Shown here piece by piece: positions 50,552 through 58,286 of a stretch of 64,000 bases of DNA. The notes under the pieces were generated by a model. The model searched no databases. It saw nothing but the letters and a program-made list of their open reading frames with translations, and was not told the origin of the DNA. Both the position numbers and the translations under genes were made by a program. Every line of letters starts with the position of its first letter. The stretch's first letter is position 1. The stretch comes from Clavibacter michiganensis (lineage in GTDB: Bacteria; Actinomycetota; Actinomycetes; Actinomycetales; Microbacteriaceae): the NCBI RefSeq assembly GCF_002151125.1, contig NZ_MDJZ01000012.1, positions 62,001-126,000 on the forward strand, written 5' to 3'.

Positions 50552-50863
50552 ATGAGCGACCGAGACGACCAGGCAGACGGCATCCGCACCGGGCGCGGCC
50601 CCGGCGACCCCGACGGGCTGGTGACCGTCGACGACGTGGTCACCGACGCCGATGCGCCGGCGGGCGTGGGCGACGCCGTCCGCCAGCCGGAGGGCACGAC
50701 CTACGGGCACGCGGAGGAGGACACCCTCGAGGTGGAGGACGCGGATCCCGCGAGCGCCGAGTACCCCGAGGTCCCCGACAACCGCGCCGTCACCGCCGCC
50801 GACTCGCACATGAGCGCACCCGCCGACGACGCCGTCGGCCACGTCGACCCCGAGGGCCGCTGA
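50552..50863 (+). CDS. Acidic disordered protein
   Basis: 103 residues, Asp/Glu/Gly/Pro-rich with few basic residues and no hydrophobic helix (for example EDTLEVEDADPASAEYPEV). No family recognised. TAGGGT (50540-50545) ends six bases before the ATG, a leaderless start. The next acidic gene begins one base after its stop, so this begins a run of four such genes before a stress-type SDR. The iron box lies 135 bases upstream but points the other way. Confidence 0.7.
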   Translation: MSDRDDQADGIRTGRGPGDPDGLVTVDDVVTDADAPAGVGDAVRQPEGTTYGHAEEDTLEVEDADPASAEYPEVPDNRAVTAADSHMSAPADDAVGHVDPEGR

Positions 50864-50864
50864 C

Positions 50865-51014
50865 GTGACGGATCCCGCCGACGCCTCGCGCCACCCGCTC
50901 GCCGAGCCCGCGCCCATCGACTCCGACTCGGTCGCCGAGGCCGCCGAGGCGGCGGAGGAGGACGCGCGCGAGGACACCCCCGACCCGTTCGGCGAGGGTC
51001 CCGACGACCAGTGA
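50865..51014 (+). CDS. Very small acidic protein
   Basis: 49 residues, GTG start one base after the preceding stop (TGAcGTG), which suggests coupled translation. The middle is Ala/Glu-rich (SVAEAAEAAEEDARED) and could be helical; the end is DPFGEGPDDQ. Supported by frame, the tight junction and matching composition of neighbours. No known family. Confidence 0.55.
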   Translation: MTDPADASRHPLAEPAPIDSDSVAEAAEAAEEDAREDTPDPFGEGPDDQ

Positions 51015-51116
51015 TCCGCCCCGGGGCGCGCCGCCGTGACGCGTCCCGGATCCCGCACATGCGCGTTGCCTGAACGCCGCCACACAGCCCTCGGGGCCGA
51101 GCGTAGCGTCGAGAGC

Positions 51117-51401
51117 ATGGACACCGACGACCCGCGCCTCCAGCCCGCGGACACCTCAGACACACGGCAGGACAAGGACTTCATCTCGCCCAGCGAGGAC
51201 GACACGCAGGTCAAGCAGGAGCAGCAGATCACCGAGAGCGAGGGCGTCTCCGACGACGTCCCCGCCGCCGCGGACGACGTGCAGGTGCTCCCCGGATCGG
51301 GCGGACCCGACGACGTCGGCGAGATCGACGTCGACCCCGACGAGCTCAACCTCAGCGGCGACTCGATCCCCGGCCACCCCAAGCCCGAGGCCGGTGAGTG
51401 A
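51117..51401 (+). CDS. Acidic disordered protein
   Basis: 94 residues with about 27 Asp/Glu against five Lys/Arg. Segments such as QDKDFISPSEDDTQVKQEQQ and VDPDELNLSGDSIPGHPKP have no fold I recognise. TAGCGT ends seven bases before the ATG, so it is leaderless. It overlaps the next acidic gene by four bases (GTGA). Confidence 0.7.
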   Translation: MDTDDPRLQPADTSDTRQDKDFISPSEDDTQVKQEQQITESEGVSDDVPAAADDVQVLPGSGGPDDVGEIDVDPDELNLSGDSIPGHPKPEAGE

Positions 51402-51694
51402 CCGTGACCGACGCCACCAGCACCACGCCCGGCGACGACGCCACGGGTGACGACACCGCGCTCGACGCGGTCGGCATGGACAAGGAGACGGTCGCCAACG
51501 ACGCCGTCGCCGGCGAGACCGTCCTCCCCGAGACCGACGATCCCGTCGAGGAGCCCGACGACGACGCCGTGATGGCCGCCGACGCCGAGCCCACCGCCGA
51601 CGTCCTCGGCGTCGACGGCGAGGCCGAGCCGGTGCTCGCCGAGAACGACCTCGCCGGCCAGGACATCGACCTGGACGACACCCCGCCGAGCTGA
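51398..51694 (+). CDS. Acidic disordered protein, coupled to the preceding gene
   Basis: 98 residues with about 30 Asp/Glu, one Lys and no Arg, so extremely acidic. Repeated Val/Asp/Glu patterns (LPETDDPVEEPDDDAV, LGVDGEAEPV) but no strict repeat. GTG start overlapping the preceding stop. Composition recalls polyanionic stress or solute-binding proteins; function unknown. Confidence 0.7.
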   Translation: MTVTDATSTTPGDDATGDDTALDAVGMDKETVANDAVAGETVLPETDDPVEEPDDDAVMAADAEPTADVLGVDGEAEPVLAENDLAGQDIDLDDTPPS

Positions 51695-51749
51695 TCCGCC
51701 CGGCACCCGCACGCATCCCGCACCGCACACGCACCGCACGAGGAGACAC

Positions 51750-52646
51750 ATGAGCACCGACCAGTACACGTTCCAGGACCCGACGAAGATGTACGGCGAC
51801 ATCGACCCGACCGCGCAGCAGCAGGACGGCCCGGGCCTTGACGCCGACCTGAACGAGACCGCGGACCGCGGCGAGAAGACGTACCGCGGATCGAACCGCC
51901 TCGAGGGCCGCAAGGCGCTCGTCACCGGCGCCGACTCCGGCATCGGCGCGGCCGTCGCGATCGCCTACGCCCGCGAGGGCGCGGACGTCGCCCTCTCCTA
52001 CCTGCCCGAGGAGGAGGAGGACGCGAAGAAGGTCGTCGCCCTCATCGAGGAGGCCGGACGCACGGCCGTCGCGATCCCCGGCGACATCAGCACCGCGGAG
52101 TTCAGCCGCGAGCTCGTGGCGAAGGCGGTCGAGGGCCTCGGCGGCCTCGACATCGTCGTCAACAACGCGGGCAAGCAGCAGAACGTCGACGCGCTCGAGG
52201 ACATCTCGGACGAGGAGTTCGACCTGACCTTCAAGACCAACGTCTACGCGATGTTCTGGATCACGAAGGCCGCGCTGCCGCACCTCAAGCCGGGCTCGTC
52301 GATCATCAACACGTCGTCGATCCAGGCCTATGCGCCGTCGCCGAACCTCGTGCACTACGCCACGACCAAGGCCTCGATCAACGCGTTCTCGAAGGGCCTC
52401 GCCGGCCAGCTGGCGCCCAAGGGCATCCGCGTGAACGTCGTCGCGCCCGGCCCGATCTGGACCCCGCTGCAGACCGCGGGCGGCCAGCCCGCCGACGCGC
52501 TGCCCGAGTTCGGCGAGCAGACGCCGCTCGGCCGCGCCGGCCAGCCCGCCGAGCTCGCGCCCGCCTACGTGTTCCTCGCCTCCAACGAGTCGAGCTACGT
52601 CATCGGAGAGACGCTCAACGTCAACGGCGGCATGCCGACGCCGTAG
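51750..52646 (+). CDS. General-stress-type SDR with acidic N-terminal extension
   Basis: 298 residues. The first 50 residues (DQYTFQDPTKMYGDIDPT, then QQQDGPG) form the extension typical of YhdF/YhxC/GSP39-type SDRs. TGADSGIG is at 59-66 and YATTK at about 203-207. Such enzymes are induced by stress in Bacillus and bind NADP(H), but their substrate is unknown. GAGGAG before the ATG. It follows the run of acidic genes, possibly in the same transcript, and is closed by a strong terminator. Confidence 0.88.
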   Translation: MSTDQYTFQDPTKMYGDIDPTAQQQDGPGLDADLNETADRGEKTYRGSNRLEGRKALVTGADSGIGAAVAIAYAREGADVALSYLPEEEEDAKKVVALIEEAGRTAVAIPGDISTAEFSRELVAKAVEGLGGLDIVVNNAGKQQNVDALEDISDEEFDLTFKTNVYAMFWITKAALPHLKPGSSIINTSSIQAYAPSPNLVHYATTKASINAFSKGLAGQLAPKGIRVNVVAPGPIWTPLQTAGGQPADALPEFGEQTPLGRAGQPAELAPAYVFLASNESSYVIGETLNVNGGMPTP

Positions 52647-52683
52647 CGGCACGCGCTCCGGCGCTTCGCACCACCGCACCGCC

Positions 52684-52721
52684 CGACGCCCGGGCCGACC
52701 ACCAGGTCGGCCCGGGCGTCG
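52684..52721 (+). terminator. Terminator after the acidic-protein/SDR run
   Basis: A perfect 17-bp stem, CGACGCCCGGGCCGACC with GGTCGGCCCGGGCGTCG, closes an ACCA tetraloop. Only GTGTCC follows, without T run. Confidence 0.85.
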
Positions 52722-52772
52722 TCGTGTCCGGCGCGTCGGGACGGGACGCGGCGACCGGAATAGGGTCGGGAG

Positions 52773-53504
52773 ATGTCCGGCACCCCGGCCCGCATCGGCG
52801 GGAACGTCCTCGCGGCGATCGTCTCCGCCGTCCGCCTCGTCCGACGTCCGCGCCCGCTGCATCCGCACGGCGTCGCCCTCGCGGGCACGCTGACGCCCGT
52901 CGCGGGGCGTGCCGACTCCGGGCTCGCGTGGCTCGACGGGCTCGACCGGCCGCTCGACGTCGACGCCCGCTTCTCGCGTGGCGGGGGCCTGCCGCCTGCG
53001 CTGCCGGACGTGCTCGGGCTCGCGCTGCGGATCCCGGACGAGGGCGGCACCACGGTGGACGTGCTGCTCGCGTCCACGGGCCTCTCACCGGTCGGCCGGT
53101 TCCTCCTCGCGCCGCGACGGGCCCTCTCCGGGGCGCGGCTCACGACGCTCATGCCGTACCGCGGATCCGCGGGGCCGGTGCTCGTCGGCGTGCTGGTGGA
53201 CGCGGATCCGCCGCTGCCGGCCGGCGCCGCGGACCTCGGGCGCGCGCTCGCGACCCGGCCCGTCCGCATGCGGCTCGTGCACGCGACGCCGCGCGGCCGG
53301 TGGCACGTGGCGGCGAGGATCGAGCTGGCCCACGACGCGAGCGGCCCGCTCGACACGGCGACGCGCGCCGATCCGGTGCTCGCCGCCCCGCCCGGCGACG
53401 CCACCTACCCCTGGGCGCGACGCCTCCGCTCCCCCGGCTACCGGGTCGCTCGCGCCGGCCGCCCGGTCGCCTCCCGGCACGTCGCGCACGACCCCGACGC
53501 CTGA
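52773..53504 (+). CDS. Protein of unknown function with a faint catalase-like segment
   Basis: 243 residues, Pro/Leu/Arg-rich, with no membrane helix. ARFSRGGGLPPALPDVLGLA near 66-86 recalls the heme-catalase core (VRFS..., then PDxRGxALKF), but the haem ligand and catalytic His cannot be placed. Similar actinobacterial proteins are sometimes called phosphodiesterases, without visible motif support here. TAGGGT ends six bases before the ATG, so it is a leaderless, expressed gene. Confidence 0.5.
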   Translation: MSGTPARIGGNVLAAIVSAVRLVRRPRPLHPHGVALAGTLTPVAGRADSGLAWLDGLDRPLDVDARFSRGGGLPPALPDVLGLALRIPDEGGTTVDVLLASTGLSPVGRFLLAPRRALSGARLTTLMPYRGSAGPVLVGVLVDADPPLPAGAADLGRALATRPVRMRLVHATPRGRWHVAARIELAHDASGPLDTATRADPVLAAPPGDATYPWARRLRSPGYRVARAGRPVASRHVAHDPDA

Positions 53505-53607
53505 CGCGCGGCTCCACCGGGACGCCCGCGTCCTTGTCGCGGGCGCCCGGGAGGCGTTGCCTGGGAGGAGAGCGCCGACGGCGGCGCCGGAATCGGACGG
53601 AGACCCC

Positions 53608-54489
53608 ATGCGGGAGCTGAAGCTGGTCGCGGCCATCGCGAGCATCGAGGACGCGAAGGCGCTGGATCCGATCGTGGACCGCGTGAAGGGCGTCGTCACG
53701 GCGCTGCTGAAGCCGCGGGCCCTGGCCGACCTGCTGCACGGCGTGCCGTTCGGCCACCCTCTGCACCCGGTGGCCGTGCTGATCCCGACCGGCGCGTGGG
53801 TCTCCTCCGCCGTCCTCGACTTCCTGCCCGGCAACGAGAAGGCGAGCCGCGCGCTCGTCGGCGTCGGCGTGCTGAGCGCCGCGCCGTCGATCGCCTCCGG
53901 ATACGCCGACTGGTCGCAGCTGCACGAGCAGCAGATGCGCGTCGGCATCGTGCACTCCGCGGCGAACGCGGTCGCGACGGGCCTCTACGGCCTGTCGTGG
54001 ATCCAGCGGGCCCGCGGCAAGCACACGAGCGGCAAGGTCCTCGGGCTCGCGGGCCTCGGCCTCGTCTCCGCCGGCGGGTTCCTCGGCGGCCACCTCGCCT
54101 ACCGCCAGGCGGCCGGCGCCAACCACGCCGAGGACGTGCCGCACCGCTTCCCCGCGGGCTGGCAGGAGCTCGGCCACCTCGACGACCTGCCCGACGGCCG
54201 GCTCGCCAAGCGCGACGTCGCCGGCCTGCCCGTGCTCGTGCGCCGGAACGGCATGACGGTGGACGCCCTGAGCAACACCTGCAGCCACCTGTCCGCGCCG
54301 CTCGACGAGGGTGAGCTCGGCACGGATCCGAAGACGGGCGAGGCGTGCGTCACCTGCCCGTGGCACGAGAGCATGTTCAGCCTGAGGACGGGCGCGGTGA
54401 TCCACGGCCCCGCGACCGCACCGCAGCCGCGATTCGAGACGCGCGTCACCGGCGGGCTCGTGGAGGTGCGGCTGCCGAACGCGGGCTAG
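53608..54489 (+). CDS. DUF2231-Rieske [2Fe-2S] fusion protein
   Basis: 293 residues. Residues ~35-170 are a DUF2231 membrane domain with four helices (GHPLHPVAVLIPTGAW). The C-terminal Rieske domain (about 190-290) has CSH in NTCSHLSAPLD near 223 and CPWH near 250, so both Cys-His pairs are present. It probably passes electrons at the membrane; the partner is not in the window. GGACGGAG lies before the ATG. Overlaps the convergent MFS gene by four bases. Confidence 0.9.
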   Translation: MRELKLVAAIASIEDAKALDPIVDRVKGVVTALLKPRALADLLHGVPFGHPLHPVAVLIPTGAWVSSAVLDFLPGNEKASRALVGVGVLSAAPSIASGYADWSQLHEQQMRVGIVHSAANAVATGLYGLSWIQRARGKHTSGKVLGLAGLGLVSAGGFLGGHLAYRQAAGANHAEDVPHRFPAGWQELGHLDDLPDGRLAKRDVAGLPVLVRRNGMTVDALSNTCSHLSAPLDEGELGTDPKTGEACVTCPWHESMFSLRTGAVIHGPATAPQPRFETRVTGGLVEVRLPNAG

Positions 54490-55700
54490 GGCGCCGCGGC
54501 GCGGTCGACCGGTCCGCGCAGCGCGACGACCGCGAGCAGCGCGCATCCCGCGAACACGACGGCTCCCCCGACGGTCGGCAGCGCGATGCCGGCGGTCGCG
54601 AGCGCGCCGCCCAGCGCGGATCCGGCGGCGAGGCCGAGCAGGCTGGCCACCCGGCCCGCCGCGCCCACGCGCCCGAGCAGCTCCCCCGGCACGAGCCGCT
54701 GGCGGAGCGAGGTCGCGCAGATGCTCCAGACCACGGCGTGCAGGATGTAGAGCGCGAGCAGGATCCCCGCGACGATCGGATCCCGCGCCACGGCGAGGCC
54801 CGCGAGGCTCGCGGCGCCGAGCGTCAGGGCAGCGGTGATGGTCCAGCGGGAGCCGAGGCGGGCGCGGAGCGGAGCGGCGATCGCGGATCCGGCGAGGCCG
54901 CCGAGCGCGCTGGCCGCGAGCAGCACGCCGTAGCCGGCGGCGTCCAGCCCGAGCCGGTCGCGCGCGAACAGCACGAGCACGGAGAACGGCAGCATGTAGC
55001 CGACGCTCGCGAGGCCGCCGATGAGCGCGAGGGATCCGACCACGCGGTGCCGGGCGAGCCAGCGCACGCCCGCCGCGGCCTCGCGGAACACGGACGACGG
55101 CGCACCCGCCGCCTCGGGGGCGAGGGGGACGTCGCGCGTGCGCCGCGGCAGCGCGAGCGCCACCGCACCGGCCGCGACCCACAGCCCGCCCGTCACGTAC
55201 ACGGGCACGGCGGCGGCCAGCGCGAACAGGAGGCCGCCGAGCGGCGGCCCCACGAACTCATCGGCCACGAGCTGCGTGCCCGTGATGCGGGCGTTCGCTC
55301 GATCGAGCCGGTCGCGCGGCACGATCGAGGGCAGCACCGCGACCGCGGCGCCGTCGGCGGCGCTCTCGAGCACGCCGACCACGGCCATCACCGCGTAGAG
55401 CACCGCGAGCGAGGCGACGCCCGACTGGATCGAGACCGCGAGCCCCAGCACCGCCGCGCCGCGGAGGGCGTTCGCCACGACGATCAGCGTGCGCCGGTCG
55501 AGCCGGTCGACGTACACGCCCACGGGCAGCGCGACCACCAGCCGCACGAGCGCGTACGTGGTCGCGAGCCCGGCGACGCCGCGCGGGTCGTCGGTGAGCC
55601 CCGCCGCCACGAGCGGCATGGTGACGAAGACGAGCCCGTCCGCGAGGTTGGAGAGCGCGTTCGCGCCCCACAACGCCCCGAACGGGCTCGTGGATCTCAC
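54486..55700 (-). CDS. MFS transporter (EntS/MFS_3-like exporter)
   Basis: 404 residues, 12 helices, starting LWGANALSNLADGL as in the MFS_3 group that includes the enterobactin exporter EntS and macrolide efflux proteins. PVGVYVDRLDRR is the loop 2-3 motif A. It could export a siderophore made by the operon 4 kb away, but no linkage or iron box is seen. GGGGAG precedes the GTG. Confidence 0.85.
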   Translation of the reverse strand: MRSTSPFGALWGANALSNLADGLVFVTMPLVAAGLTDDPRGVAGLATTYALVRLVVALPVGVYVDRLDRRTLIVVANALRGAAVLGLAVSIQSGVASLAVLYAVMAVVGVLESAADGAAVAVLPSIVPRDRLDRANARITGTQLVADEFVGPPLGGLLFALAAAVPVYVTGGLWVAAGAVALALPRRTRDVPLAPEAAGAPSSVFREAAAGVRWLARHRVVGSLALIGGLASVGYMLPFSVLVLFARDRLGLDAAGYGVLLAASALGGLAGSAIAAPLRARLGSRWTITAALTLGAASLAGLAVARDPIVAGILLALYILHAVVWSICATSLRQRLVPGELLGRVGAAGRVASLLGLAAGSALGGALATAGIALPTVGGAVVFAGCALLAVVALRGPVDRAAAP

Positions 55701-55749
55701 GCCGCGCTCCCCGGGGCGGCGTGCGCCCCGAGGAGCTCCGGCACCGGGA

Positions 55750-57201
55750 TCAGATCCCGGCGCCCTCGGACGCGCCGGCCTTCGGGCCGACGTCCGTGGA
55801 GGTGGAACCGGCGCCGGCGGACGTCCCCGCGGCGGTCGACCCGAGGAACGAGCTCAGCGCCGTGGCGACGTCGATGCCCGTGGTGTCCTTGAGCAGCTTC
55901 GGCAGCGTCGCCATGTTCTCGGCCACCGAGCGGTTGAGCGCGTTCGCGCCGTCCGCCGAGATGATCGTCATGTTGTCGACGTTGGCGAGCGGCGCCGCCA
56001 TCTCGCGCGCGATCCCCGGCATCGACGCGATGATGCGCGCCTGCAGGGCCTCGCGCGACAGCTTGTTCTGCGCCTCGGCGAGCGCGGCGGCCGCCTCGGC
56101 CTCCGCCTGCCCGCGGGCCTGGATCGCGTCGGCGTTCGCCTTCCCGAGCGCGGTGATGGACGCGGCCTCGTTCACGGCCGCGGTCTTCGCCGCCTCGGCG
56201 TTCTGCGTGCGCTGGTAGACCTCCACGTCGACCTTCGCCTTCTCGGCGTCGCGGGCGGCCTGCGCGTCCTGGACGGTCGCGTACTTGCGGGCCTCGGCGG
56301 GGAGCTCCACGTCGATGCGGAGGCGCTCCTTCGAGACCTCGGCCTGCGCGGCCACGGCGGTGCGCTCCTGGTCGGCGACCAGGCGGTCCTGCTCGGCCTT
56401 GGCCAGCTCGCCGGCCGCGTACGCGGTCGCGTTGGCGCGGTCGGTGTCGGCCTTGATGGCGGCGCGACGCAGGTCGAGCTCGAGCTGGCGCTCGGCGGTC
56501 TGCTGGTCGTTCTCGATCGCGGCGAGCGCGGAGATCCGCTTGTTCTCGGCCTCCGCGACCTCGGCGACCTGGCGGGCACGGGCGGCGTTCGAGCGGGCCC
56601 GGTCGTCGAGGTAGGAGCTGCCGGGCGTCGTGATCTCGCGGACGTTGAGCGTCTCGATCTGGAGGCCGAGCTCCGCGAGGTCGTTCTTGGTCTGGTTCAC
56701 GGCCTCCTGCGCCACGACGGAGAAGCTCTTCACGAGCTCGTCGACGGGTCGGTCGCCGATGAGGCCGCGGATCGCGCCCTCGAGCGACTGCCGCACGATC
56801 TCCGGCAGGGCGTCCTGCTGGAGGAGGTAGCGCTGCACGGCGCGGCGCACGCCGTCCTCGGTGCCCGTCACCTTGAAGTTGACGGTCGCGACGACGGCGG
56901 TGTTGATGAAGTTGGCGTCGCGCGCCTCGGCCGTGACGCTCGTCTGGTACTGCTCGAGGGAGAGCGTGAAGCCCTCCTGGAAGATCGGCCAGATGAAGGT
57001 CCGGCCGCCGATGATGACCTTCTGCGGGCTGGAGAACCCGGCGCCGCCCTCGCTCCTCTCGGCGTTGCGGCCGACGATGACGAGCGCCTGGTTCGGCGGC
57101 ACGCGGCGCACGCGGGAGGCGATGAACGCCACCAGCGCCACCAGGATGACGATGACGACGATGACGGCTATGGCGCTGGCGCCGCCGGATATCAGGTCCA
57201 C
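55750..57201 (-). CDS. Flotillin-like SPFH-domain protein
   Basis: 483 residues. One N-terminal helix (~10-30), an SPFH/PHB domain (~35-200), then a long Ala/Glu-rich coiled coil (~210-420; for example LAEAQNKLSREALQARI) and a Gly/Ser/Ala-rich tail. Flotillins oligomerise on the inner membrane and organise microdomains, affecting secretion and fluidity. GAGAGG before the ATG. It is the second gene after NfeD, with 31 bases between. Confidence 0.9.
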   Translation of the reverse strand: MDLISGGASAIAVIVVIVILVALVAFIASRVRRVPPNQALVIVGRNAERSEGGAGFSSPQKVIIGGRTFIWPIFQEGFTLSLEQYQTSVTAEARDANFINTAVVATVNFKVTGTEDGVRRAVQRYLLQQDALPEIVRQSLEGAIRGLIGDRPVDELVKSFSVVAQEAVNQTKNDLAELGLQIETLNVREITTPGSSYLDDRARSNAARARQVAEVAEAENKRISALAAIENDQQTAERQLELDLRRAAIKADTDRANATAYAAGELAKAEQDRLVADQERTAVAAQAEVSKERLRIDVELPAEARKYATVQDAQAARDAEKAKVDVEVYQRTQNAEAAKTAAVNEAASITALGKANADAIQARGQAEAEAAAALAEAQNKLSREALQARIIASMPGIAREMAAPLANVDNMTIISADGANALNRSVAENMATLPKLLKDTTGIDVATALSSFLGSTAAGTSAGAGSTSTDVGPKAGASEGAGI

Positions 57202-57232
57202 GGGATGGTTCCTCTCGATGGGACGGATGCTG

Positions 57233-57721
57233 CTAGGTGCGGGGGGCGTCCTCGGCGTCGGGCTCGACGCGCACGCGGAACCCGTCCTCCGAGACGACGC
57301 GGATGCGCGTGCCGGCGGCCAGCGGCTCCGCGCTCATGGCGAGCCGGCGCTCCAGCTCGCGGATGTGCTCGAGCCGCACCTCGCCACCGGTGGGCGAGGT
57401 GGGCGACGTGACGACGCCGACCATGCCGACGGGCGAGTACGAGCCGCCGCTCTCCTGCTTCGCGACGAAGCGGACGGTGAGCTGCACGACCACGAGGGCG
57501 ACGAGCGCCAGGGCCACGGCGATCGCGATGGCGCCGCCGGATCCGATGCCGGCCTGGTCGGCGAGCACGCCGCCGACGCCGTAGATGGCGAGCGCCGCCC
57601 CGAGCGCGACGCCGGACACGAGGCCGTCGCCGCCGCCGATCGCGTCGAGCAGGTCGCCGAGCACGATGCTGGAGAGGAGGAGCAGGAGGCCGACGGCGCC
57701 CACGACCACGAAGACGATCAC
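57233..57721 (-). CDS. NfeD-like membrane protein
   Basis: 162 residues. Three or four helices (~1-75) lead to an OB-fold-like domain (YSPVGMVGVVTSPTSPTGG, RVVSEDGFRVRVEP). This is the short NfeD form without the ClpP-type protease domain. In Bacillus the equivalent YuaF is co-transcribed with flotillin and tunes membrane fluidity; the same order is seen here. GGGAGG precedes the GTG start, which is preferred over an upstream low-complexity extension. Confidence 0.85.
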   Translation of the reverse strand: MIVFVVVGAVGLLLLLSSIVLGDLLDAIGGGDGLVSGVALGAALAIYGVGGVLADQAGIGSGGAIAIAVALALVALVVVQLTVRFVAKQESGGSYSPVGMVGVVTSPTSPTGGEVRLEHIRELERRLAMSAEPLAAGTRIRVVSEDGFRVRVEPDAEDAPRT

Positions 57722-57904
57722 GCGGCGCCTCCCGGGCAGGCCGTCGCCGGGGTGACGTGCGCGCCGACGCGGTGCGTGGTCATGCGGGGCCGATCTGCTC
57801 GAGGCGTGTCCCTCGACCGTACCGGGTGATCCGCGGAGCGTCGCCTCCTCGTCCGGGGGCCGCCCCACCGCCTATGCTCCGCGCGGCGCGCGTAGCCTCG
57901 GGAG

Positions 57905-58165
57905 GTGATCCTCCTGTTCGGCACGCGCGCCCGCGACGCCCTCATCGTCATCGTGACCTTCGCGTGCCTCCGCTGCGGCGTGACGAGCGCCCAGCGCGTG
58001 CTCCACCGCACCCTCCGCTTCACGGTGTTCTTCGTCCCGCTCATCCCGCTGCGCTCGACCTACCGCGTCGAGTGCCCGAGCTGCGGGCTCGAGACGCGCC
58101 TCACGAAGGACCAGGCGATGCACGCCCTCGAGTGGGCCGTGCGGAACCGGGGCGCGCGCGGCTGA
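57905..58165 (+). CDS. Zinc-ribbon protein
   Basis: 86 residues. An N-terminal zinc-ribbon pair CLRCG (21-25) and a second pair CPSCG (57-61) flank a hydrophobic segment (FTVFFVPLIPLRS), a layout found in zinc-ribbon_15-type proteins. The function is unknown. TAGCCT (57893-57898) ends six bases before GTG, so it is leaderless. Divergent from nfeD. Confidence 0.75.
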   Translation: MILLFGTRARDALIVIVTFACLRCGVTSAQRVLHRTLRFTVFFVPLIPLRSTYRVECPSCGLETRLTKDQAMHALEWAVRNRGARG

Positions 58166-58286
58166 GCGCGCCCGCCCGGCTCCCCGAGAATCCCGACCAG
58201 GGGTTAGGAATAATTTTCGTCGCGCGCTTAGAGTGGCCGTGGGCTCCGGCCCATCTGCCATCGACGACGACGGGAGGGATGCGACG

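Noticed and set aside
54486-55700. MFS protein as the dedicated exporter of the siderophore
   Set aside because: It is of the right subfamily, but it is 4 kb away behind unrelated genes and shows no iron box, so the link was left as a possibility only.
58166-58286. LacI-type operator ahead of the sugar transporter operon
   Set aside because: An AT-rich patch and short GGGC/GCCC repeat are visible, but no symmetric operator with a central CG could be supported.
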